Below the pieces are notes generated by a model that had not been told where the DNA came from, searched no databases, and saw only the letters and a list, made by a program, of their open reading frames with translations. Source: Karstenula rhodostoma CBS 690.94 (Eukaryota > Ascomycota > Dothideomycetes > Pleosporales > Didymosphaeriaceae). Taken from it: 64,000 nt of DNA. Of the stretch, positions 12,296 through 23,700 are shown in pieces (the first letter of the stretch is position 1; every line of letters starts with the position of its first letter). The DNA lies in contig MU001492.1 in the NCBI GenBank assembly GCA_010093485.1, forward strand, positions 1,969,122 to 2,033,121, in the 5' to 3' direction. Both the position numbers and the translations under genes were made by a program.

Positions 12296-13120
12296 AAGGA
12301 TAAGCCTGGCCACGAAAGAGGACGTGCTAGACAGCTGGTGCTCAAGTGGGACGGCCCCGAGGTCTGGATCATCGCGAGGCCATCTGGCTGGGGAGGTGCG
12401 TGCTGTCACACTGGGCCGCGAACCCATTACACTACGAGATGGAGCTGGATGGTGAGCCTGTTTGTTTCCAGTCACTCTGGGTCGTCGTTTTGGAAAGTCC
12501 CAGGTGGCGCATCCCGTCGTGCAAAAGGCCGTTGACGTGTTGAATAGAAGGCGATTCTCTTCCTCTTCGAGTTGCTCTTTCGAGGCCGGTAAGACTGACC
12601 CCCCCAGCAGCCGCCTTGCATATGCGTGCGAATGTGCATGAAGCCCGAGAGCGTGTGACGGCAAGGCTTGGCTGTGTGCGCGGGATGGTCGATCAACTGC
12701 CTCTCGCCAAGTATATCAAGCTCACGAAGGGGCTGTCGGCCACGCTTGCGGGCGACAAGCAGCGGCCAGCAGCTGTCTCCAGGCTGGGCTTTGGTGAACG
12801 GGTCCGACACGGCGCACTTGGCATCGTTTCTCCACACGCGTTCGCCGAGACGGTTGGGGAAGAGCGCGGTCGCTGGGTGCTTTGAGCTTTGAGCTTCGCA
12901 GTTCGAAGCTTTCGTCGAGACAGATGCTGTGTTGGCCAAGCGGAGCGGCGAAATGCTTCTGCAGCCTGAGTGCGGCGGTGCGCCAATCGGGCTTGAGGCT
13001 CTCCAGGCGCACAGGCGGAGAGAGGGCTTGGCTGTCCGCGACTCTCGGTCGCGTCGCACCTCTGCGACGACATGTTTCTTGGCCCGCCCCGCAGCCCGAG
13101 GCGTCTCTGCGCTCAACGGG

Positions 13121-13150
13121 GGTGCACGGGGGTGCACGGGGGTGCACGGG
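13121..13150. repeat. 10-bp tandem repeat, three units
   Basis: Three perfect units of ggtgcacggg in a G-rich stretch. Confidence 0.9.
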
Positions 13151-14756
13151 GGGACTCCAGGGGCACCAGGGGCGGACCGTGGTCTGTGAAATGATGTGCG
13201 TCCAAGCGAGTGCTGACGCGGACGTGACGAGCGTGCCTTAGGCTGTCTCATCCCATCCCAACTCATCGAATTCGGCATCTTGGAGCTGGCGGACGAGAAG
13301 CCTCGGCGTGTATGCAGATAGCGAGCCTCATAGATTGCAGTGCCGCAAGGGGCGAGTGAAGAAACAAGTCGTGTTGGGCTGGGAGGAGCCATCACCATCG
13401 GCGCTTTTCCATCACCCTCCTGCTTTTGCCCTTCCGCCCCCTCTCCCCAAGCTGCAGGTCCGAAGTGACATTCAATGCCTTGGCAGGAATGCAGTCCTTT
13501 GGAACTCGCACGCTGCTGGTTGTTGTGTAACGCTTCTGTCGCAGCGGACTTTCTCCATGCAAACCGCTCAGGGCTGCTCTCGTACGAAGCCCTCTTTCGA
13601 CGAGTCGAACAGCGCAGCGAGCAGCTCACCCAACATCAACACCACCTGTACACGATCGACCAAGCACATTCGACATCTCTTAGGTTCCTGGGCGATGCGA
13701 ACTGTGGAGCTGCTCCACTGCCCAGCTGTCCCCCCGCTGGATGCCCCATAGTACCAAAACACTCGGTCGCAGAAGTACATTGCTCGAGTATACCAAGAGC
13801 GACAAGAGTTATAGCCCGACAGGTACCGAGCACTTGCCACGCGTCTAGTCACGGGGGCCTTGGCTTTGGTCGCGTCGTCACTTCTCAATACTCGTCTCTT
13901 TGCTTCGCATCGCCAAAACTACTTATTTCGTCAGCTGTCTTTGATATTTTGACAGGTGCCGTCCTACGCAGAAGGATATCATGCGCACCAGCGTCATCCA
14001 TTGTTGATCGAGGTCCTCAGAGCCTGTGTGCAATGCCTCTGTCTTCGAACGTACCTCTCTTGACACTGCAGGCCGACTGTCCGGCTGTTACACAGGCCGA
14101 TACGTTGACTGGAATACCACTGTCCAAGATACAAGTTAGCATCATGATACCCACTGCCAAATCTGGTCGACGGTATGGCAGACGCTCGTACATTTGTTTT
14201 CACTTAGTTTCTGCTCAGCAGTAAGCCGTGGATCTGAATAGGGCAGCATTGGGCCACCGAGGGGATAGGCTTGACGAAGGCACTGCTATAGCATAACACT
14301 ACAGTTCCCTATTCTGGATCAAATCCACCGCAACTATTCTCCATAAACTTCTATGTGGACGGTTGGCGTTATTGATTTGAGAGACGGACTATTGATTGTC
14401 AGGAAGTCGTTTCAAGTATAGATGATTGCCCTCAACACCTGCACCCTGCAGCATGAACTACATACATACAGTGTTCTACCCGAATATACTTCCAATATTT
14501 GATAATCGTTAGTAAAAACTCTTTGATGTCATTTCCCTTGCATGTAATCGCGCTCCCTCGACGCAGTGCCCAAACCAAAGCACAGGTTGCAAAAAAGCTA
14601 ACCAAGCCCACTCACCCGTGTCGGCCCCCATAAGAAGCCTAGAGTGGAAGGAAGTAAGCGCAAAAAGTAGGCTTGCCACCTCAATTTGTTCAATCAGCAA
14701 AAAGCGAAGCCTGCCATCGAAAGCAGGGACAGGAGCAAATCGTCCATAGAAACGAG

Positions 14757-14842
14757 TGACTCAGCCGAGGTTTGAACTCGGGACCTTCAGTGCGACTAAC
14801 GAAGTGTTAGACTGACGTGATAACCAACTACACCACCGAGCC
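14757..14842 (-). tRNA. tRNA-Val(AAC) with a short intron
   Basis: On the minus strand the acceptor arms GGCTCGG and CTGAGTC pair over seven positions with two G-T pairs. The D arm contains AGTTGGTTA, the T arm CCGAG/CTCGG encloses TTCAAAC, and the discriminator is A. The anticodon stem TCAGT/ACTGA encloses CTAACA with anticodon AAC. About 12 extra bases follow position 37, the canonical place for a nuclear tRNA intron. The A box and B box are intact. It lies about 360 bp from the edge of the AT-rich block. Confidence 0.93.
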
Positions 14843-15204
14843 TATTGTTGATGATCAGAGTTCGAAAATATTGGATTATATTCCAATAATCTGCCGTCAG
14901 TGTCATCGCGCCCTGCTACCTGCCGAGCAAAACCTCGAATGGAAAGGCTTTTGTGGTTTTCTGGGGTAGACACGGGGTGGGGTAGGTAGGGGCTAGCGGA
15001 TGGAATAGGTACCGCTCTCTAGCAAGAACGTCTAAGTGGCACATAGCACGGACCACCTTTCTACCTACACACTTCTATGCACAACGCAATCTTATGTCCT
15101 TTTAGCTATAAAGTAAGTAGAAAGATTATATAGCCTTTAATATATACCTATACTTAAATCTAAAGAAAAATAAAGACATTATAAAGAAATATAGTATAGG
15201 AATA
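14843..15204. other. transition from gene island to AT-rich block
   Basis: No gene visible. Base composition is normal up to about 15,080 and then falls abruptly. The first repeat element begins at about 15,205, so roughly 120 bp of AT-rich DNA lies outside any element I can define. Confidence 0.6.
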
Positions 15205-15841
15205 TTATAAAAAGTTTTTACCTTACTAGTATATATAGATGGCTAGCGTAGTCCTATATACACTTGTGTATAATTAAGTACCCTAGGCGCCTAGTATATA
15301 CTAGCTAGCCCTATATTTTTATATATATATATATATATATATCTATAGCCTATATATATTTATATAAATTAATAATATATTAATAAATAGCTTAGTAAGT
15401 AAAAAAAAATAAAAAATTTATAAATTTAAAGTTTTAAAGGCCTTACTACTATATAATAATATAATAGGTTAGTTATACTAGTAACCTATATAGAAATATT
15501 ATAAGGGGTTTCCTATATACCTAATCTAGGTCTATATCTTAAGGATTATTTAAGAAATAAAATATAATAGAGGTAAGTACTAGATTAGTTAATAATTCTA
15601 TATTATAATAAAATATAATATAATAATATAAAGAGAAAATTAAATATTTATATATAAATAAAATACTTTAATTTAAGTATAAAAATTAACTATAAAGAAT
15701 AAAAATTATATAAAGATTCTTTTAAACTATATACTAATTATTCTAATCTTTACTATTCTAGAATCCTCTAGTCTACTTCTATATTATAAAAAGTTTTTAC
15801 CTTACTAGTATATATAGGTAGCTAGTATAGTTCTATATATA

Positions 15842-16342
15842 TATTATAATTATAATAGAACTAGACTAGAAAGAAGGAAAGAATTATATATAAAATATTA
15901 GTAATAGAGATAAAACTAATAAGTACTTATATATAAGTTTATAAAATAGTTTATATTATAAATTATATAACTATAATCCTACTAAGAGTATAAAATTCTA
16001 AAAATATTAGATTTTAGTAAAAGTAGAATAGATACTCTTATTAAGAGGGTAGAATCTATAGGAGTAAATTAAGGAATTTTAAAATAATAAGAATTAAAAT
16101 AATTAGTATATAATTTAGAAGAATCTTTATATAGTTTTTATTTTTTATAGTTAACTTTTATACTTAAATTAAAGTACTTTAATTATATATAAATATTTAG
16201 TCTTTTTTTAGTATTATTATATTATATTTTATTATAATATAGAATTATTAACTAATCTAGTACTTACCTCTATTATATTTTATTTCTTAAATAATTCTTA
16301 AGGTATAAATCTAGATTAGATATATAGGAAACCCCTTATAAT
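15842..16342 (+). repeat. inverted solo LTR of the gypsy family
   Basis: A complete 501-bp LTR in the opposite orientation to the other copies, with no internal region attached. It interrupts the TIR element at the junction words atata/atata, consistent with a 5-bp target-site duplication. A solo LTR is the usual product of recombination between the two LTRs of a full element. Confidence 0.75.
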
Positions 16343-16563
16343 AATATACTTATATATAATTAAGTACCCTAGGTATCTAGTATATACTAGCTAGCCCTAT
16401 ATTTATATATATATATATATATATATCTATAGCCTATATATATTTATATAAATTAATAATATATTAGTAAGTAGCTTAGTAAGTAAAAAAAATAAAAAAT
16501 TTATAAATTTAAAGTTTTAAAGGCCTTACTACTATATAATAATATAATAGGTTAGTTATACTA

Positions 16564-16573
16564 NNNNNNNNNN
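16564..16573. other. assembly gap (10 N)
   Basis: Ten Ns inside the second TIR-element copy. Comparison with the copy at 39025-39873 shows that about 220 bp should lie here, so the gap length is nominal. Confidence 0.95.
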
Positions 16574-17665
16574 TATATAAATATAATATAATATTATATA
16601 ATATATATTTAAATTAGTAATAAATAAAGTGTTCTTTATATTATTAAGTAATTATATAATATAAAATAGACCTTTTTAAATAAATAAAATTATATAAGGA
16701 TTTCTCTATAAATCTATTAAAAAATTATAATTATAGCTTTAATATTATAAAAGTTATTAAAGAATAAAGAAATTCTCTTTTATAGAGATTTTATATAAAT
16801 CTAGTATACCTATATATACCTATATATACCTATATACACCTACGTATACCTATATACTCTAGATAGTATAGGTATAAATATATATAAATATATATATCTA
16901 TATAGCTTTTCTAAAAAACTTTTTATAATATATAGATTCTATTTTTTTAGTAAAAGTATCTACTCTATTTCTACTAAGACTTAATACTTCTAAAATTTTA
17001 TACTTTTAGTAGAATTATAATTATATAACTTATAATATAAATAGTCTTATAAACTTATATATAAGTATTTATTAGTTTTATTTCTATTACTAATATTTTA
17101 TATATAATTCTTTTCTTTTTTTTAGTCTAGTTCTACTATAATTATAATATTATTCCCCCTTTTAGAGTTATTATTCTAATATTTTATTATTACCTTATAA
17201 TCTACTATTATAGTATAGTCTAGAGATATAAAAATTTATCCTTTTATACTTTTAAATATAATATTATATCCTCCTCTAGATTTTCTAAGCCTTTCTAACT
17301 ATATCTAAGGTACTAAAGTAATTATTAACTAATTATTATTATACCTATACTAATAAGATTTATTATTATAGTCTAGTAATACTAATAAAGTATATTTATT
17401 ATATAAAGAAAAAGGTTCTAAAGTATTTTATAGATATTTTAATTAAAGAGTATACTATATATATTATTATTTATATAAAGTATAGTCTTTAGATTTCTAA
17501 AAAAAAGTAGAAATATATTTAGTCTAAAAAGTATAAAAAGTATTTTACTCTTTTCTATATTAAGACTAAGGTTATTTACTTAAAAGTAGAGATTATAAAG
17601 ATAAAAAAATAAAAGTAATTACTTATAACTTATAATATTTATATACTTAATATACTAGATTATTT

Positions 17666-17787
17666 AAAATATATTACTAATCTATATAAACTAAATTAGT
17701 ATATTTATAATAAACCCTTATTACCTAAAATATATTACTAATCTATATAAACTAAATTAGTATATTTATAATAAACCCTTATTACCT
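17666..17787. repeat. 61-bp tandem repeat, two units
   Basis: Two directly adjacent, essentially identical 61-bp units at 17666-17726 and 17727-17787, at the left border of the 9.9 kb insertion. Each starts aaaatatattactaatctat. Their near-identity contrasts with the strong divergence of other repeat copies here, so the duplication is young or was mutated in parallel. Confidence 0.85.
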
Positions 17788-20700
17788 ATAAAAATAAAAG
17801 AGGAAGTATATAGTAACTATATAAGAATTATAATATAGAAAAAAAAAATTTTTAAGAGAGTATAGTTAGTAGGGCTAAATAGGCTAGAACTACCTAATTA
17901 TACTAAAGAGGTATTTTACCTAGTATTATACTACTATTAAGGTAGTACTAAATTATCTACTAAACCCTAGAGAGTAGTATTTTTTTTAAAAACCTAATTA
18001 ATAAAAACTTATTATTATTATAAACTTTATTCTTTATATATAAGTACTCTAAAGTATAATTAGTAAATAGAGGTATTAATTTTAATACCTAGCCTAATAC
18101 TTATATATAAGTCTAGTACTAGGTAAACTAAAATAATATATTCTAGTAAGGACTAATTACCCTAGTAAGTTAATAAATATACTAGATATTGCGCTTTATA
18201 ATAGTAATATACTTAGTATAAATATAGACTAGTAGTATACCTAAATTTAATTAATAAATATAATAAAGTCTAATACTAGGACTAGTATTTATATTTAAAG
18301 AAATAAACTAGAAAGACCTTAGAGGCTTTTTAAAGAGCTATAATAGTACTAAACTAGAAGTAAAAATTATAGACTAGATCTTTATTAATAATTTTAGAGA
18401 GAGTATAATAGGTAGAGTAAAAAATACTATAATTAATAATTACCTCTCTTACTAGGCACTAGAATAATAGCTTAGGGATAAGTAGGTTAATACTCTTTTA
18501 GAACTAGTAGATCTTATAAAGAGCTATAACTAAAGAATATTAGTCTAATACTAGTTTAATACTAATACTATATTTACTACTAGATTTATAGTAATAAGGC
18601 TTCTTAATACTACTAGTAGTTAAAGTAAATTACTAAGCCTTAGTAGGTAAACTAGAAGTAATAATCTTATAAGGAGTTTTAGTAACTATTAAATAATTAG
18701 ATAAACTAGCTATAATATATAAGTATAAGGCTAATACTTAAAATTAATATTTAATTTATTTTAAGCCTTAGCCTTACCCTTACCCTTACTATTAATAGGG
18801 TATAAAGGCTTAATCTTTTTATATAGTACTATACTAGTAAACTTATAAAGATTATTTATAGGTAGAATTAATTAAAGAGGGTTAATAGTTTATAGTATTA
18901 AGGTAAAGAAGAGAGAGGGTAAAAGAGTAAAAACTATAGTACTTATATAAATTATATAATAGGCTTACTTAATATATATATATAATATAAGTAAAAGTAA
19001 ACTAGAAAAAAGTAAAGGTAAAAGGTAATAAATTAGAAAAAGAGCTCTATATTTATAAAAACTTAATCTATTTAAACTATTATAAGTATATATAGGGTAT
19101 TAAATAATATTAGTCTATATAGTAAAAAAAGTAATAGAATATTCCTATTTTTAGGTAAGATATATTTACCTTTACTTTAGTAAGTAAATTATAAAGGCGC
19201 CTTAGTATTTATAGTAAAAATAAAAAGTAAATATATTCTAACTTTATAAAAACTTAATATATTTAAGTTATCTTAAGTATATATAGGGTATTAGGTAGTA
19301 TTAATTTATATAATAAAAAAAGTAATAGAATATTTCTACTTTTAGATAAGGTATATTTATCTTTATTTAAGTAAGTAAAGGTATTTTAATATTTATAGTA
19401 TAAGTACTTAATAGATAGATATATAATAGTAGGATTTAATTATATAAGGTCTACTTATAATATTTATTAATAACTTCTTTTATTTATCTTTACTACCTTT
19501 TTTCTATACTTTATATTATAGGACTATATAATTACTTATTCTATACCTAATACCTATTTATTACTTTATACCTAATACTTACCTAATACCTCTACTATAG
19601 TAGACCTATCTAATATTAAGTAGTATAAAGGTACTAGAGAGTATTCTTTAAATAAGAGTATAAAGAAAAATATAGCTATTTAAATAAAAAAGACTAGTAA
19701 AGAGCTTACTATAGAGTATAATAAAATAGTAGATAATATATATTACTTTAAGTTTTAGAAGAATACCTTCCTACTAGCTATATAGCTAATTATTAATTAG
19801 CTACTAATAAAAGACTAGCCTAATATACTAAAGTAATTATATATCTAGTTAAATAATATATATAATATAATATAGTAAGTTAAAGAAGTATTAGATAGTA
19901 TTAGGTACTAATATATTTAATAGCTTTAATACTAGAACTACTTAGCGCTATAAGGTAGTAGTCTATATTAGCTAAAATATTAGTAAAATTAAGACTAAGT
20001 AGTTTATAGAGAAGTAAGCTTAGTATTTTAATATCTCTAGTTTTCCTACTCTAATTTTAATAATACTAGTATCTATCTAACTACCTAATACTTTAACTAA
20101 TACTAGAGCCTTATTATTAAAGACTTTAGACTAGTAATTATTTAACCTATCTACTATTCTTAAGAGAAATAAAAAAAAAGAAATTAAAATAGACTAAGAG
20201 GCCTTTAGATAAGAAGTTCTTAATACTAAAATTAGTATTAAGAATATAGCTATATTTAATATCTAGATTATTATAAGGGATAAGACTACTAAATACTTTA
20301 AAACTCTATACTAGAAGTAGAATTATTTTTACTAGAGTCTTAAGACTTTTCTTAATAACTTATAGAATAAAAATCTCCTATTTATAAGTATATAAATATT
20401 TTAAAACTAATACCTTACTAATATTTACTAGATATAAATTAAGTAGATACTAGCTAGATTAGATATATAAGTTTAGGATCTAATTCTAATAAAGAGGATA
20501 TTAGCTTAAAAGAGTATAAAAGTAAGTTCCTATTTAAACTATAGTATTTTTAACTAATTTAATATAGTACTATATACTATATAAGGTAACCTTATTAGCT
20601 ATATAATATCTCTCTATATATAAAACTTTAAGAATTATTTATCTACTATTTATAATTCTATAGTTTAAGTAGGAGAGGGTACTTATTAGTCTATTCTATA

Positions 20701-23700
20701 TAGTCTAATTTACTAGCTTTTTCTACTAATTTATAGTCTATATAGTATACTAGAATATATATAAAGAGGGTATTACTCTATTACTTTCTAGTCTATATAA
20801 GAAATATATACTATACTTTATTTTATAAGTAAAGTATTAGTTATAGTATTAGGTATTACTAATAAGTTAGGGACTATATATTTAAAGTAAGTAGATTTAC
20901 TAGTAAAGAAACTACTTATATTCTAAATATAGTATTTAATAATAAAAAGAATCTACCTAATAATATAGATTAGATTATAGATATACTTTATAGTACTAAG
21001 GATAAAGACTAGGTAATAAATTAGTAAAAGATATAGTATTAAGTATACTAAAAGGTATTAGACTTTATAATAGTTAGAAAATAGTCCCTAAGTATAAAAG
21101 TAACTAATTTAACCTCTATTATTTATCCTTTTTTTTTATTTTTATATATTTCCTATCTTTAGACCTTAGATACTAGAAAGAAAAAGAAGTCTTAAATATA
21201 AAGCCTTTAATACTTTATATATATAATAGGGTAATATATAATAAACTAGTAATAAAGTCCTTCTCCCTAAATATAAATATTCTAGCTAAAGTAAGACTAA
21301 AATCTTAGAACTTATATACTATAATAGCCTATACTAAATAGAGAGGAAACTAAATCTATATAATAACTACCTAGTTATAAAGGAACTTATAAGATATAGA
21401 AAAGATAAGTATAACTACTTTACCTACCTCTATAGTATATAGACTAGACCCTATATACTAATTAAAGATAGTAAGAATAGCTAAAGGGGGTTCCTTTATA
21501 TAGTCTATAGTAGCTAGATATTATATAATATTATTAACCTCGCTAATAGCTCTATTAATAAGACTATACTTAGTCTAAATATTAGCTAGAAGTATAACCT
21601 TAGTACTAATAGAAAGGAGAAGTTTATTCTCTAGATTACTAGCTTCTATTAATAGTATTATTATATATATAGAGTTATTATATTTAGTATAATAGGCTAA
21701 TACTAGCTAGTATTAGTTTTAAAAATAATTATAATTAATTATATTAACCTTATAGTACTTAGTATAGAGATATATAGAATTATAGAAAGTATTTATCTCT
21801 AAATTTAAAAGAATAGCCCTATAATAAGTTTAGAATAGTAACTAGTCCTACTAAGTACTTTTATTAATTTAAAGTTATAAGAGGGTATTCTAAAAGTTAG
21901 TCTTACTATCTCCTTATTAGTATTAAATAGTATTAAGAATAATAATCTTTAAAAATTACTAGTAGAGCTACTTTATATAGGTATTAATAGGTCCTTTACT
22001 TAGTAATAGATTATATAAAGGTCGCTAGGTAATAAATAGTAGCTAGTAAAAATCTCTAGATATAATAATATTTAGGCTAGTAAAAGGGAGGTATATAAAT
22101 TAAGGATAAATCTTACTAAGTTAGGTACTAATCTAAGCTAGTATATTAAGACTAACTATAGACTTTTTATTAATAATAAAATAGTATATAGAGGAGAAAG
22201 TAAACTATAACTACTATAAAATAGTAATAGGTAGTAGTAGTATAATCCCTTCTATATATATAATTAGAATCTAGAAAAGACTATTAATTATTTAGCTATT
22301 AATTAGAAATATAGTAACTCTAGTAGGTATAGATTAGATAATAGGAAATAGTATACCTACTTCCTTAGTTAGTTAATTAAGGTAAGTTAAAATTATTTTA
22401 ATAATATAGGTTTTACTAGTACTAGCTTTCTTATTAAGATTAATAAGAAGCTATAGTAATACCCTCCTACTAAGAATTACCTTAAAATAGTTTATTATTA
22501 TATTAAAGGTAATTTTTTATTAAGTAGCTAAAGTATTAGGGTTAGTATTAGGTTATTCTACTCTAGTAATAAAATACTCCTAGATTAACTACTTCTAGTA
22601 GGTTAAACTACTTAGGTCCTAATAGTTATTATATTTCTTAATACCCTAGTCCTTAATATAGTTAATAGGCTTAGACCCTAGTATATTTTAGTTAACTAGT
22701 TTATTATTAATAGTAGGTTCTTAAGCTACTAGCTTATCTAACTTAAATTAGTCTTAAATAGGTATTTCTTTAAGTTCTAAGTCCTCTACCTCTACCTAAT
22801 TAAGATTATCTCTATAATAATTAATATACTTATAGGTATAATATATATAATAATAGTAATAGGCCTTAATATTAGTTTTAAATAACTACCCCTAAAAGTT
22901 ATAAATATTATCTATATACTAGAAAGAATAATAAAGTATAAGTTTAATATAATAAAAGTAGGCTAGATCTAATATAGGAAAGTACTATAGATAATAGAAT
23001 AGAATATATAGTTTAGCCCTAGATTACCTAGAGGGGATTTTACTCTTATAATTAAAATATAAAAGGAAGTTAATATAGTAGAGGCTATTAAGTATAAATA
23101 GGTATTTCTTATATTTCTAGAGTATTAACTTTTTATTCTAGAATAGAATACTATTAGAATTAAACTCTTCCTTATTTATTTATTAGATTTAATAAAAAAA
23201 GAATATAGTAGACTATATTTCTTTAGACTAGTAATTAATACTTATTATAACCTATATAGACTATATAAGTAAAAGGCTAAATAGTATATATATAATTTCT
23301 TAGACTAAATAGTTTCTTTCCCTAATTATTTTATTTATAAGCTTAGATATAAATAAAGTAAGAGTATAATTTTTACTTAAATAGGGAAGAATAGATACTA
23401 TAAGGTTTATATAGGAAATAGTATATTTTTTAGTCTTTAAGGTATATATACTAATATACTAAGCTATACTAGTTATACTAGTATAGACTTAAATATTAGT
23501 ATTAGCCCTCTAGCCTAATATTAATATAAGATAGAAAGGATTAAATTATATATAATTATAAATAGGTTTAAAGTATCTATATCGCTTTTTAGGGGGAATA
23601 ATAAAAGTAAAGTATAAATAAGTAAGCTAAGGAGCCCTAAACCTATAGGTTTCCTCTCTTATAATAGTATTTTTCTAAAGATAGTAACTAGAAATATATT

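Larger units (their letters stand above)
11868..14756. other. GC-rich intergenic region with short repeats
   Basis: A 2.9 kb stretch between the secreted protein and the tRNA. Several long open frames overlap one another on both strands (for example 12472-13629 minus and 13475-14224 plus). That is expected from the high GC content, and none shows family features. It contains a degenerate 40-bp direct repeat and a 10-bp tandem repeat, listed separately. Coding of an orphan protein cannot be excluded. Confidence 0.5.
15785..16930. mobile_element. second copy of the TIR element, inserted in LTR copy 1
   Basis: Starts ttataaaaagtttttacc and ends ctttttataa, with TATA at both junctions. It carries an inverted solo LTR (15842-16342) and an N gap. 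Its right subterminal part (16811-16860) keeps the register of a 10-bp tandem repeat in RIP-mutated form (tatatatacc units). Confidence 0.72.
15498..17149 (-). repeat. Ty3/gypsy LTR copy 1, interrupted by a TIR element
   Basis: The LTR is in two pieces, 15498-15784 and 16931-17149, about 506 bp together, matching copies at 27797-28297 and 42178-42678. It begins attataagggg and ends ctactataattataata. Inner sequence continues with a purine-rich tract on the minus strand (aaaagggggaa), the expected polypurine tract next to a 3' LTR, so the element reads on the minus strand. Confidence 0.75.

Noticed and set aside
12472..13629. 385-residue open frame on the minus strand
   Set aside because: High GC with overlapping open frames on both strands, Arg/Ser/Pro-rich random-looking composition and no family motif.
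13475..14224. 249-residue open frame on the plus strand
   Set aside because: Overlaps the opposing frame, lacks motifs and shows no domain-like composition; not enough to call a gene.
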